Shown here one piece after another: positions 48,122 through 55,715 of a stretch of DNA of 57,470 bases. The stretch comes from a virus. The position numbers and the translations under genes are program-made. The stretch is from positions 1-57,470 of IMG/VR virus record IMGVR_UViG_3300042914_002726, one strand, 5' to 3'. Below the pieces are notes generated by a model. It ran no database searches. It was given only the letters and a program-made list of their open reading frames with translations, and was not told where the DNA came from. How positions within the stretch are numbered: position 1 is the first letter of the stretch; each line of letters begins with the position of its first letter.

Positions 48122-49033
48122 TTAATATAAAATTCCCTCAATCTTTTGATTCCTACCGAACAGGAAATCTTTTATAGCTAAATCTTTTGCTTTAGCCTCT
48201 ACCTCGATGTCGAATTGACTTTCTGGTAAAATCCGTATATAGTCGCTGTGCGCTGGATCGTCTGGATTGGCGCGGCCTTCTGAATAGTGCTGGACGGGGT
48301 CATTATTTGGCCAGCTTTCGCTGGTAATTCTGATTGCCTCATCAAGGGCCATCCCACCATCGTTAAGCCTAAAATGATGGTAATCAAATGTAATGGGTAT
48401 TTGAGGAAACAGCTTACGCAAATTTTGAGGGTTCCAGCAGCCATGTTGTTCGTTTTCGAATACTAATCTACTAATTACACTATTTGAAAGTAAATGGATA
48501 CTATTTTTTATATTATTAGCAGTCTCATTACAATCTTTACTTCCATTACTCACATGAATATTAATAGGACAAGAAAAATTTTGCGGTAATCCCAGTAGAT
48601 CCAGTAGCTGACCATGGTATTCCAAGTTCTTGATTGAGTTATTTCGGACTTCTTCTTTCGCACTTCCAATCGAAACGAATTGTCCAGGGTGTATTGTTAG
48701 CCTTCCACCGAGGCTAATGTAACGTTTAAGTATATCGCGCACGGGGCCAACCAATCCATGATTCTCAATTGTATTACGCCAGTTGTCCCAAAGATATCCC
48801 CACTTCTCATGATCAGCAAAGGGAATTAGATCACTACTAATTCTATACAAATAAACTTTATTTGTAATATTCCAACTAATAATTTTATAAAACAATTCAA
48901 AATTATGTTTTATTATACTATTCCATTTCTTTTCTACATCTTCTACACTATTACGATTAGCCCATGCCAATGTCATGGTTCTAAATCTTTCCTCAAGGGA
49001 AAGATTAATGCAGCAATATCCTGTTCTATACAT
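48122..49033 (-). CDS. uvsE: UV damage endonuclease UvsE/UvdE
   Basis: 303 residues. TIM-barrel metal-binding motifs of the family are present: GYCCINLSL near the N-terminus, RLTIHPGQFVSIGS (about 111-124), FENEQHG (about 191-197), ITFDYHHF (about 213-220) and the C-terminal DIEVEAKAKDLA. It nicks DNA 5' of UV photoproducts to start repair, which would help a phage exposed to light. It has its own leaderless promoter. Confidence 0.88.
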   Translation of the reverse strand: MYRTGYCCINLSLEERFRTMTLAWANRNSVEDVEKKWNSIIKHNFELFYKIISWNITNKVYLYRISSDLIPFADHEKWGYLWDNWRNTIENHGLVGPVRDILKRYISLGGRLTIHPGQFVSIGSAKEEVRNNSIKNLEYHGQLLDLLGLPQNFSCPINIHVSNGSKDCNETANNIKNSIHLLSNSVISRLVFENEQHGCWNPQNLRKLFPQIPITFDYHHFRLNDGGMALDEAIRITSESWPNNDPVQHYSEGRANPDDPAHSDYIRILPESQFDIEVEAKAKDLAIKDFLFGRNQKIEGILY

Positions 49034-49039
49034 GTCCCT

Positions 49040-49068
49040 ATGTTACGATATCCTGGGCGCCGTGTCAA
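49040..49068 (-). promoter_or_regulatory. Leaderless sigma70-type promoter of uvsE
   Basis: Minus strand: TTGACA, 17 nt, TAACAT, 6 nt, ATG at 49033. Confidence 0.75.
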
Positions 49069-49191
49069 CTCTTTACTACGTAAAGACACTGTGCCCAAAT
49101 GTGGGAAAATGTTATCAATTGTACCCTAGTACTTATTTGATTATTTCGGATTAATTATTTCGCAAATTCGCTTTCGCAAATTGATAATCAA

Positions 49192-49476
49192 TTAAGGAGT
49201 AATAATATTTGGAGTAATAATATTAGACTCTTCATTATCCCCCTCTTTTTGTTTAGCTAGTTCTGTCTCAAATTGTTTTACCATTTCATTATATTTGTCT
49301 TCTGTAATCACTGCCCAATGTTCTGTAGGAATGGTAGTCTCATACTGTGGTTGAGCAGGGCGCTGCTCATTTTCCAACTCTGCCTTAGCTTTTTCCTTCG
49401 CCTCTTCTTCATTGGCGGCCTCCACGTCCAAGATTTCAGAAAACACATGACTAACTTTTACTTTATATTTATTCAT
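49192..49476 (-). CDS. DpnD-like small protein
   Basis: 94 residues. The start YKVKVSHVFSEILDVEAANE followed by EEAKEKAKAELE resembles the DpnD/PcfM-type domain in which a beta strand pair precedes an EEA helix. The last ten residues (NIITPNIITP) are encoded by a 15-bp tandem duplication. Leaderless-type promoter upstream. Confidence 0.55.
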   Translation of the reverse strand: MNKYKVKVSHVFSEILDVEAANEEEAKEKAKAELENEQRPAQPQYETTIPTEHWAVITEDKYNEMVKQFETELAKQKEGDNEESNIITPNIITP

Positions 49477-49484
49477 ATATTGTT

Positions 49485-49512
49485 ATTATACTATTATTAT
49501 TTAATAAGTCAA
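49485..49512 (-). promoter_or_regulatory. Sigma70-type promoter with 8-nt leader (minus)
   Basis: Minus strand: TTGACT, 16 nt, TATAAT, 8 nt, ATG at 49476. Confidence 0.75.
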
Positions 49513-49517
49513 ATTTA

Positions 49518-49697
49518 TTATTTAGTAAGTTTTGGTTCCTTTTTCATTACTGTTCCATCCCAAGTGCAGGGAGTCTTCCAATATTCCCGTTCATTTATTT
49601 CGGGAGAATTGATTCGCAATTCCCAGGCCATGCTGGCGGCGCACCCGCACAAAAAATTAATTGCAATTAAATTAATTAATATAAATAAATATTTCAT
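49518..49697 (-). CDS. Small lipoprotein
   Basis: 59 residues. The hydrophobic leader MKYLFILINLIAINFLCG contains the lipobox NFLC-GC (Cys17 or Cys19), followed by a short soluble part with a Trp-rich end. It might be a surface-exclusion or outer-membrane factor. Not captured by longer-gene thresholds; follows a membrane protein gene. Confidence 0.6.
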   Translation of the reverse strand: MKYLFILINLIAINFLCGCAASMAWELRINSPEINEREYWKTPCTWDGTVMKKEPKLTK

Positions 49698-49710
49698 TTT
49701 ATTTGAAAAA

Positions 49711-49893
49711 TTACTTTACTCCAAACCATAGTATATTATGTATAAGACTATTTATTTGATTCGTTACGCTTCCACTATAAACAAACTCAAACACTACCGC
49801 AACACAAATGAACATGACTACAAACACCATAGTACTAATAGCCCTAACTACTATAGAATGATGTTTTGGATTATTTATTAATTTTTTAATCAT
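49711..49893 (-). CDS. Small membrane protein
   Basis: 60 residues with one long hydrophobic segment (about residues 16-38, VVRAISTMVFVVMFICVAVVF). No family. Likely in one transcript with the lipoprotein gene. Confidence 0.55.
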   Translation of the reverse strand: MIKKLINNPKHHSIVVRAISTMVFVVMFICVAVVFEFVYSGSVTNQINSLIHNILWFGVK

Positions 49894-49997
49894 ATTTAAA
49901 ATTTTTTATTTATATAAATCGGATAGTACTATTTTTAATATTAATTAATTTTTATTCATCTAATGTAATTTTTATTACATTGTGTATTTCTACCTGT

Positions 49998-50108
49998 CTA
50001 TTTCCTGTATTTTACTCTGTTGAGCGTCTCGTTCGCAACTATGAAGATCATACCAATAAATGCAAAGCATTGCAACAATTTTTCTTCCCAAGGCTTTAAA
50101 ATGATCAT
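49998..50108 (-). CDS. 36-residue membrane peptide, leaderless
   Basis: MIILKPWEEKLLQCFAFIGM then IFIVANETLNRVKYRK: one hydrophobic span with a basic tail. Found because a leaderless-type promoter points exactly at its ATG. Otherwise the gap 49.9-50.2 kb looks empty. Confidence 0.5.
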   Translation of the reverse strand: MIILKPWEEKLLQCFAFIGMIFIVANETLNRVKYRK

Positions 50109-50114
50109 ATAAGA

Positions 50115-50143
50115 ACTATACACTACCCTGTATCTGTTGTCGA
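50115..50143 (-). promoter_or_regulatory. Leaderless promoter (minus) in divergent gap
   Basis: Minus strand: TCGACA, 17 nt, TATAGT, 6 nt, ATG at 50108. Confidence 0.55.
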
Positions 50144-50221
50144 GGTATTTTTATGGTTAATTATGGGTAGAAGTGGGGCATTGTGGGGGTTAAATTAAAG
50201 TATAGATTTTAATTTAACTTA

Positions 50222-50228
50222 AGTGTAA
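50222..50228 (+). promoter_or_regulatory. Late-type box AGTGTAA before glycosyltransferase gene
   Basis: TTAAGTGTAATTTATTTTA, 9 nt before the ATG at 50238. Nearly identical to the box before fibre genes. Confidence 0.55.
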
Positions 50229-50237
50229 TTTATTTTA

Positions 50238-51035
50238 ATGAATGTAGAAATCGTTACTCCATCTGGTCGTAAAAAATATCTAGAAATTCTTTATAAACAT
50301 TTAGCTAAACAAAAAAACGATTTTAATAATTGGACTCTTTGGATAAATACGTTAAACCAAGAAGATATAGATTATTGTAAAAAATTAGAAAAAGAAAATA
50401 ATTGGATAAAAACACTTGATAGTAAAATACAACTAGATGGCACATTATCTATTTATCATTTTTATAAGTATAGTGCATGTGATCCAAACAAAATTTATAT
50501 CCGGTTGGATGATGATGTAGTATGGTTAAATAATAATTTTATAAAAGATTTAGCAAAATTCCGTATTGAAAACCCCGAATATTTTCTGGTATATGCAAAC
50601 ATTATCAACAACGCTATAATAGATCATTTAAATCAAAGATCAGAAGCGTTAGTATTAGATCAGTTAATTGACTATAATTGTTTGGATAAAAATGGCTGGT
50701 CTAGCGGTGAAATTGCAGAACAAAAACATAATAATTTTATAAAATCTATTCATAATCTTGACATTGATAAATTCAAATTTAAAAAATGGGTTTTAAATAG
50801 GCATGAAAGAGTATCTATTAATTGTATTTCTTGGTTAGGGAGTGAATTTGAAAAATTTGGTGGAGAAGTTGGTTATGATGAAGAACAGTGGCTTTCTGTA
50901 GATAAGCCTAGACAATTAAATAAATATAATATTATTTATGGAGAACCGCTTTGTGCCCATTATGCTTTTTGCACCCAACGAGATTACCTGGATAATCGAA
51001 CAAATATTCTTCAAGTATATAATAATTTAATTTAA
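50238..51035 (+). CDS. Glycosyltransferase-like protein, GT-A type
   Basis: 265 residues. The nucleotide-sugar segment IYIRLDDDVVWLNNNF (about 91-106) has a DDD motif of GT-A enzymes, and YDEEQWLSVDKPR (about 217-229) may hold the catalytic acidic residue. AT-rich and driven by a late-type box like the virion genes, so sugar addition probably occurs late. Overlaps the convergent gene by 9 nt. Confidence 0.65.
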   Translation: MNVEIVTPSGRKKYLEILYKHLAKQKNDFNNWTLWINTLNQEDIDYCKKLEKENNWIKTLDSKIQLDGTLSIYHFYKYSACDPNKIYIRLDDDVVWLNNNFIKDLAKFRIENPEYFLVYANIINNAIIDHLNQRSEALVLDQLIDYNCLDKNGWSSGEIAEQKHNNFIKSIHNLDIDKFKFKKWVLNRHERVSINCISWLGSEFEKFGGEVGYDEEQWLSVDKPRQLNKYNIIYGEPLCAHYAFCTQRDYLDNRTNILQVYNNLI

Positions 51036-51803
51036 ATATTTTTCCATAGAATTAACAATTTCATTATATGAAGACAACTCTTCTTTTACATAGTGAATAT
51101 GAGAATACCTACCATTAGGATTAATTGCGCTATACTCACTTGGTCTATCATATGGACAAAGAAATGTAGCTTCAACAATAGGAATTTTAGCTAATTTAGC
51201 AAGTAAATAAATGCTTTGATCGGTAAATACAGGTTGATATTTTAAAGCTAACTGTAAAAATAAATCTTTTTTATTGTACTCTATAATTTTATTTACGGCT
51301 TTAAATGAAAGTATTGACGGTTCCCAAGCGTGAACAAAATATGGTATATCATTAAAAATATTAATATCTTTTTCACCAAATAGAATGTTTGGTTCACCCA
51401 TTTCTATAATTAATTGTTGTAATCCATATTCAAGATCAGTATTCCTACCTCCCATAAGAATCATACTATCATCATAATCATAAAATTGATTTAATAGTTC
51501 TATTGTTTTATCTATATCTGTACTTGAATCGTCATCTACTTGCATTGTCCAAACCGACTCTTCCCAATGATTCAACAAATAATAAATAAATCTTAGACTA
51601 ACTGGGGTGTTTGGGTAATTATACCATCCAAAGTTTTTATCTACAAAATCCGGCCTTGATTCATCTTCAAGCAAAAAATTAATCTTAACTTGTTCTTTAA
51701 AATTTAGATTCTTAAAACCATAAGAATTTACAAAGTTAAATAACCTTTGTTTATATTTTTCAGTCTTGACACTAGCGATAACACAAAGATTAAATATATT
51801 CAT
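51027..51803 (-). CDS. Glycosyltransferase-like protein, GT-A type
   Basis: 258 residues. VWTMQVDDDSSTDIDKTI (about 84-101) has the DxD-like motif, and YFVHAWEPSILSFKAVNKII and FTDQSIYLLAKLAKI are further enzyme-like segments. Starts 12 nt after tRNA-Pro, so tRNA and mRNA probably share a transcript. Acceptor unknown. Confidence 0.62.
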   Translation of the reverse strand: MNIFNLCVIASVKTEKYKQRLFNFVNSYGFKNLNFKEQVKINFLLEDESRPDFVDKNFGWYNYPNTPVSLRFIYYLLNHWEESVWTMQVDDDSSTDIDKTIELLNQFYDYDDSMILMGGRNTDLEYGLQQLIIEMGEPNILFGEKDINIFNDIPYFVHAWEPSILSFKAVNKIIEYNKKDLFLQLALKYQPVFTDQSIYLLAKLAKIPIVEATFLCPYDRPSEYSAINPNGRYSHIHYVKEELSSYNEIVNSMEKYLN

Positions 51804-51814
51804 ATTATTATATA

Positions 51815-51887
51815 TCGGGCAGAGAGGACTCGAACCTCCGATACCCTGCTCCCAAAGCAGGTGCCATAGCCACTAGGCGACTGCCCG
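51815..51887 (-). tRNA. tRNA-Pro (UGG)
   Basis: Minus strand: acceptor CGGGCAG/CTGCCCG, anticodon loop TTTGGGA (UGG), T arm GGAGG-TTCGAGT-CCTCT. Embedded between two protein genes. Confidence 0.92.
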
Positions 51888-51894
51888 TAAATTA

Positions 51895-52176
51895 TTAAAT
51901 TTTAAAAACGCCGTCCTCAAAGAAAAACCGATAATTACCCAAAAATATTACAGATTTACCATTAATTTTTTTAATATCGGCAAACTCAAAATCATCAGTA
52001 GTAAGTGATTTGTTATTGGAAAGCCCAAAAATTTCTTCACCCTTTTGTTCTGGATAAAGATTGCTCACTTCAATTTCAAGTTTATGATGTGAATCGTATT
52101 GAGATTCAACGCATTTAATGTTACGATAATTCTCCCGTAGGAGGTCCAACAATTCTTCAACGTGTTTAGTAATCAT
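51895..52176 (-). CDS. Unknown protein between two tRNAs
   Basis: 93 residues, alpha/beta, with KKINGKSVIFLGNYRFFFEDG at the end. No family recognised. Lies between tRNA-Thr and tRNA-Pro in one direction, so its message must be released by tRNA processing. Confidence 0.55.
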   Translation of the reverse strand: MITKHVEELLDLLRENYRNIKCVESQYDSHHKLEIEVSNLYPEQKGEEIFGLSNNKSLTTDDFEFADIKKINGKSVIFLGNYRFFFEDGVFKI

Positions 52177-52194
52177 TTTTTATTTATAAAATTA

Positions 52195-52266
52195 ATCCAG
52201 TCCAGGGACTTGAACCCTGCTCTCAGGTTTACAAAACCCGTGCATCGCCGTCTATGCTTGACTGGA
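52195..52266 (-). tRNA. tRNA-Thr (UGU)
   Basis: Minus strand: acceptor TCCAGTC/GACTGGA, anticodon loop TTTGTAA (UGU), T arm CAGGG-TTCAAGT-CCCTG. Short D arm GCAT/ATGC. Confidence 0.9.
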
Positions 52267-52278
52267 ATTAATTTTTAT

Positions 52279-52285
52279 TTACACT
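52279..52285 (-). promoter_or_regulatory. Late-type box AGTGTAA before tRNA-Thr
   Basis: Minus-strand TAAGTGTAAATAAAAAT, 12 nt before tRNA-Thr and overlapping the stop of the upstream gene. Confidence 0.4.
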
Positions 52286-52806
52286 TACGCAAGGCGATAG
52301 ACCTTGCGCGGCTTACCACGCCCACCAACAAGCTCCTTCACCACATTCACCTTACCGCTCTGAACGGCACTGCGAATCAAGTTGTGAACTTCATACTCCC
52401 GAATGTCATTCTTTTCAACGACATCCTTGACCGTGAACTCGCCATCAACACCCTTGAGTTGATTGAAGGCCAGCTTTGCTTTAGAAGGACGACCACGGCG
52501 CTTAGGCGCAGCGGAAGCCTCGTTTTGCCCTGCCGAAGCAGTAGCATTTTGTTTGTTTTCTTCCATAAGATTCTTTTCAAATTCGTCAACAACTTCAACC
52601 ATCACGCCATTGGAAACGTGCATACGAAATGGACGCCAAGAGTCATTAATCGAATCGCGCTTGTGCCCCTCGATAAGAGAACTAGTCTCAGTTGAGGAAA
52701 TAAACTTCATATCACGCATTGTGTCACGCACTGAAGGGATTTGGAATTTATCCCCGCGTTGCAGATTGTTGATATGAACCAGCTTTTTGTTTGTATCAGT
52801 TTTCAT
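52285..52806 (-). CDS. Putative DNA-binding protein: AT-hook plus winged helix
   Basis: 173 residues. A central AT-hook-like APKRRGRPSKAKL (about 99-111) is followed by a winged-helix-like domain (FTVKDVVEKNDIREYEVHNLIRSAVQSGKV, ending GKPRKVYRL). The first ~70 residues form a small beta-rich domain. Likely a transcription regulator or nucleoid-type protein acting on phage or host DNA. Has a sigma70-type promoter with a 9-nt leader. Confidence 0.65.
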   Translation of the reverse strand: MKTDTNKKLVHINNLQRGDKFQIPSVRDTMRDMKFISSTETSSLIEGHKRDSINDSWRPFRMHVSNGVMVEVVDEFEKNLMEENKQNATASAGQNEASAAPKRRGRPSKAKLAFNQLKGVDGEFTVKDVVEKNDIREYEVHNLIRSAVQSGKVNVVKELVGGRGKPRKVYRLA

Positions 52807-52815
52807 GATTTATAT

Positions 52816-52844
52816 AGTTTAGTAGAATTTTTACAATTTGTCAA
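52816..52844 (-). promoter_or_regulatory. Sigma70-type promoter, 9-nt leader (minus)
   Basis: Minus strand: TTGACA, 17 nt, TAAACT, 9 nt, ATG at 52806. The -35 overlaps the stop of the upstream peptide gene. Confidence 0.65.
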
Positions 52845-52912
52845 GTATTTGATTGTTTATCTAACTGTTTGTATACAAGATACATACATCCCATTAGAAT
52901 AATTAAATCCAT
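52841..52912 (-). CDS. 23-residue membrane peptide
   Basis: MDLIILMGCMYLVYKQLDKQ and SNT: one short hydrophobic span. Starts 3 nt after the ruvB stop, so probably the last gene of that transcript. Confidence 0.4.
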   Translation of the reverse strand: MDLIILMGCMYLVYKQLDKQSNT

Positions 52913-52915
52913 AAA

Positions 52916-53854
52916 TTATTCACCAATTGCTTCAAGATATTCTTTACCTTGCTTGGTCAAACGACGACCACCTTGAGCAATCTCAATGAGATTATGCTTG
53001 AGAGGATAAAGCTCAAACTCTGCGCGCAAAGCTTGGCTGGACAAACCAGTCACCGCACTAATATTCGTAAGCGAACAAATATTTCGTTCTTTGAGAACTT
53101 TAAGAATTTGGAGTTCAGTATTTTCCAATCCAAGAGGGAGAATACCCAAGACACCTTTGATTCGACCCCAAATGCTCATATCAATATATGAAACATTGTG
53201 CCGACGCGCAAATTGCATAATATTATCTTTGGCCATAAGAGTAGCGTTACGCGCATTACCTCGGCAAACGCTGGCAATGTCACGCAGAGTCTCTTCATCA
53301 AACTCAAGATCTTCACTATTGTTCTTGACAATTTGACCCAATTCGTCATATTGATACTCTTCCATATGGATCATACGGCAACGATCTTTTAGTGGAGTAA
53401 TAACCCTTTGTGGATCAGTAGTCGCAAAAATAAAGCTTACCTTTGTAAAGTCAAACTCAATATGATAATCTTCGAAACGAAGAGTATTCATATTATGTTT
53501 ATTCGGATTAAGAACTGTAAGCAAACAGGTCTGAATAGGAACAGGCATTTCATGAACCTCATCAAAGAAAAGAGTAATATGCTGATCGCGCACATACTGA
53601 AGAACAATGTCTTCAATAAACTGTCGCACATTTTTGAGTGTCGAACAGTTGATTGTCAACATAGGTTTAACGCGACCAAGAGTTTTGCTACGCAAATTTT
53701 TGGCAACTTGAGTGGCAAGCATAGTCTTACCTTGTCCGCGCTGCCCGACAATGAACATATGCGGAAGAATCTCAGTCTTTTCAAAAGCATCAATGTAAAA
53801 GCCAAGAACACTTTTGGTTTTGGACTGACCAATCATTTCGTCGAAGTAACTCAT
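52916..53854 (-). CDS. ruvB: RuvB-like Holliday-junction helicase
   Basis: 312 residues, close to bacterial RuvB length. Walker A GQRGQGKT (37-44), Walker B LFFDEVHE (95-102), sensor 1 FIFATTDPQR (about 143-152), arginine-finger region DRCRMIHMEEY, and a C-terminal winged helix (ISAVTGLSSQALRAEFELYPLKH). It drives branch migration of recombination intermediates. RuvA or RuvC partners are not seen in the window; the ERCC4 nuclease could be a functional partner. Confidence 0.88.
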   Translation of the reverse strand: MSYFDEMIGQSKTKSVLGFYIDAFEKTEILPHMFIVGQRGQGKTMLATQVAKNLRSKTLGRVKPMLTINCSTLKNVRQFIEDIVLQYVRDQHITLFFDEVHEMPVPIQTCLLTVLNPNKHNMNTLRFEDYHIEFDFTKVSFIFATTDPQRVITPLKDRCRMIHMEEYQYDELGQIVKNNSEDLEFDEETLRDIASVCRGNARNATLMAKDNIMQFARRHNVSYIDMSIWGRIKGVLGILPLGLENTELQILKVLKERNICSLTNISAVTGLSSQALRAEFELYPLKHNLIEIAQGGRRLTKQGKEYLEAIGE

Positions 53855-53863
53855 AGTTCCTTT

Positions 53864-53891
53864 ATCTTACCAATATTTTTACAGTTTGCAA
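53864..53891 (-). promoter_or_regulatory. Sigma70-type promoter of ruvB
   Basis: Minus strand: TTGCAA, 16 nt, TAAGAT, 9 nt including AAAGGA, ATG at 53854. Confidence 0.65.
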
Positions 53892-53934
53892 GACCTTTTT
53901 TACAATTTATTAACGAACTAATTTTTTATTGTGA

Positions 53935-54642
53935 TTAAGATCGGATTTTTGAACGGATACGATAACCCAAAACAGCAATGCCACAGAGAAGTAACAGGCT
54001 AACAGTTGAAGGCTCTGGTATTACAGAGATAGATTCTCCATCAAATGTCAAACTTCCTTGGAAACCACCTGTTCCGGTATTAGTTTTAGCGCCGAACCCA
54101 TAAAATCTGAATGAAATATTTTCTACACTAATAGCGTTTGAAAAACTAATGATATTATTAAGCCAACTCGCATTAGAATCTGGAACAGATATGATACCAT
54201 CTGTAATTGTCAAATTAGTATTAACTGTTACAAAATTTGTTACTGTTGTGGCATAATTATCCAAACTCGTACGCCATTCCCATTTGAGTGGTCCAGTAGA
54301 TGATCTACCGATACCAAAAGTAATATTACCCATGTTAAAAGTAGTTCCTGGCGAAGCACTTAGGGAAAATTCAAAATACTTGTTTGGATCTACAATAGGA
54401 TTTGTTGACCAAGAAGATGCTCGAAAATTTCCAGCGCTGGAAGATGTAACAACATTTACTTTTGTAAAGTTATTAACTACAATATCAGAAATTGGTACTC
54501 CATTATAAGAAAAATTTGTTACATTACCATTTGTTCCCCAAGTAAAAGTTCCTGTAAAAGGATTGGTTGCAAATAGTTGTGAATAAGTTGTATTACTGAA
54601 AATAGCAAACAACACGATTAGGATTTTGATTTTGTTTTTCAT
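53935..54642 (-). CDS. Secreted PEP-CTERM protein
   Basis: 235 residues. A signal peptide (about 1-21, ends TTYSQ) precedes a beta-sandwich-like body rich in Thr, Asn and Ser (TFNMGNITFGIG, SFRFYGFG). The C-terminus has the full PEP-CTERM tripartite signal: IPEPST (208-213), a hydrophobic stretch, and a basic end RIRSKIR. Host exosortase would recognise this tail and anchor or process the protein. I know of few phage-encoded PEP-CTERM proteins. Last gene of a five-gene operon starting at 56389. Confidence 0.8.
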   Translation of the reverse strand: MKNKIKILIVLFAIFSNTTYSQLFATNPFTGTFTWGTNGNVTNFSYNGVPISDIVVNNFTKVNVVTSSSAGNFRASSWSTNPIVDPNKYFEFSLSASPGTTFNMGNITFGIGRSSTGPLKWEWRTSLDNYATTVTNFVTVNTNLTITDGIISVPDSNASWLNNIISFSNAISVENISFRFYGFGAKTNTGTGGFQGSLTFDGESISVIPEPSTVSLLLLCGIAVLGYRIRSKIRS

Positions 54643-54651
54643 AGTTAATTA

Positions 54652-54948
54652 TTAAAATACTTCAAATGTAACAGAAGGTTTTGGAACCAAATCTTCTTGA
54701 ACCTCCATCTTCTTATTTTCTGGTTTCGCGTTCCCAAATGTTTCAAGCTCAACTTCGGAAGTGCCGCCATTTACGGCAGCAATAAGGGTATCATGCTTGG
54801 CCTCGACTTTCTTTCCATCTAGACCGAGCATTTGAGCATAGCGACCCCAAACAATGACTCGCGCATTTGGTTTAAGAACTCGATTTAGTTCCTCCAAAGA
54901 CACTTGTGCAAAACTACCACTACCAGCTTTTCTACCACGTTTTTTCAT
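54652..54948 (-). CDS. Small basic protein with AT-hook-like start
   Basis: 98 residues beginning MKKRGRKAGSGSFAQVSLEEL, then VIVWGRYAQMLGLDGKKV. The RGR core may contact AT-rich DNA. The C-terminal third is acidic. No family. Between the HNH and PEP-CTERM genes. Confidence 0.55.
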   Translation of the reverse strand: MKKRGRKAGSGSFAQVSLEELNRVLKPNARVIVWGRYAQMLGLDGKKVEAKHDTLIAAVNGGTSEVELETFGNAKPENKKMEVQEDLVPKPSVTFEVF

Positions 54949-54958
54949 ATTTCCAATA

Positions 54959-55516
54959 TTAATGAATTTTTAATTGTGAGTCAAGAGATTTTGTTGGATC
55001 TAATCTTTTAAAGATATATCCTTTATATGATTCTCGTTTCCCGCTTAGAACTTTTGAAATTTCTCCATGCCAAAATTTATTTTTTTCCATTTCTTTTCTA
55101 CCATTCAAAAGATAACGAAGTTCTCCTGTATTTTTATCAAAGGCCGCAACAGTTCCTTTAAAATTCGGTGCGCGCTTACCAATTCTACTTTTAGCATGTT
55201 GACTACAATGATCGCTTTTTTTAATTAGTTCTAAATTATCTATATGATTATTCATTTTATTCTCATCTATATGGTGAATATCGTAATCTGTAATGTCAAT
55301 ATCTGGATTAAACGCGCTAAACACAAGTCTATGAACATAGGCGCGTCCTCTTGAACTTCTCGGTCTAGCACCAAACTCAATAACTTCATATCCATCTGGA
55401 TGGATTCTAGTTTTTAAAAATTTATTAGTTTTTTTATTTTTAATCCTACCATAACTTGAAATTGAATACAGTTCTGGCCTATATTCGATATTATCCGCCC
55501 AAATTTCTTTTGCCAT
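54959..55516 (-). CDS. NUMOD4/HNH homing endonuclease
   Basis: 185 residues from MAKEIWADN at 55516, chosen for its TAA-T-ATG junction. The N-terminus (YSISSYGRIKNKKTNKFLK) is a NUMOD4-like motif. YDIHHIDENKMNNHIDNLELI (about 99-119) is an HNH_3 core with the catalytic His pair, and the C-terminal part resembles NUMOD-type DNA-binding repeats. Free-standing homing endonucleases like this spread between phages. No interrupted gene is seen beside it. Confidence 0.85.
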   Translation of the reverse strand: MAKEIWADNIEYRPELYSISSYGRIKNKKTNKFLKTRIHPDGYEVIEFGARPRSSRGRAYVHRLVFSAFNPDIDITDYDIHHIDENKMNNHIDNLELIKKSDHCSQHAKSRIGKRAPNFKGTVAAFDKNTGELRYLLNGRKEMEKNKFWHGEISKVLSGKRESYKGYIFKRLDPTKSLDSQLKIH

Positions 55517-55517
55517 A

Positions 55518-55715
55518 TTATTTCTGTTCAATTAATTTTTTCAATTCTTCGTTGCGCGCTTTCATTTTCTGATATTCTTCAAAATACCAGTCACGCTGAT
55601 CGGCAATATCATGCAAATCATTCATATTTAATTCAATTAATTTCTCAAGCATTTTATTCTGCCTACGACATTCATTGAGCAAATCAATATGTGTTTGTAA
55701 GAGGGTTTTATTCAT
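55518..55715 (-). CDS. Small coiled-coil protein
   Basis: 65 residues, helical and charged throughout (RRQNKMLEKLIELNMND, EEYQKMKARNEELKKLIE). TAATG overlap with the phosphoesterase gene and TAA-T-ATG to the HNH gene. No family. Confidence 0.55.
   Translation of the reverse strand: MNKTLLQTHIDLLNECRRQNKMLEKLIELNMNDLHDIADQRDWYFEEYQKMKARNEELKKLIEQK

Noticed and set aside
49192-49225. 15-bp tandem duplication as a regulatory iteron
   Set aside because: It lies inside the coding sequence and simply duplicates the NIITP tail of the protein.
54959-55516. HNH gene as part of an intron
   Set aside because: Neighbouring genes look intact and are joined by normal coupling junctions, so it is free-standing.
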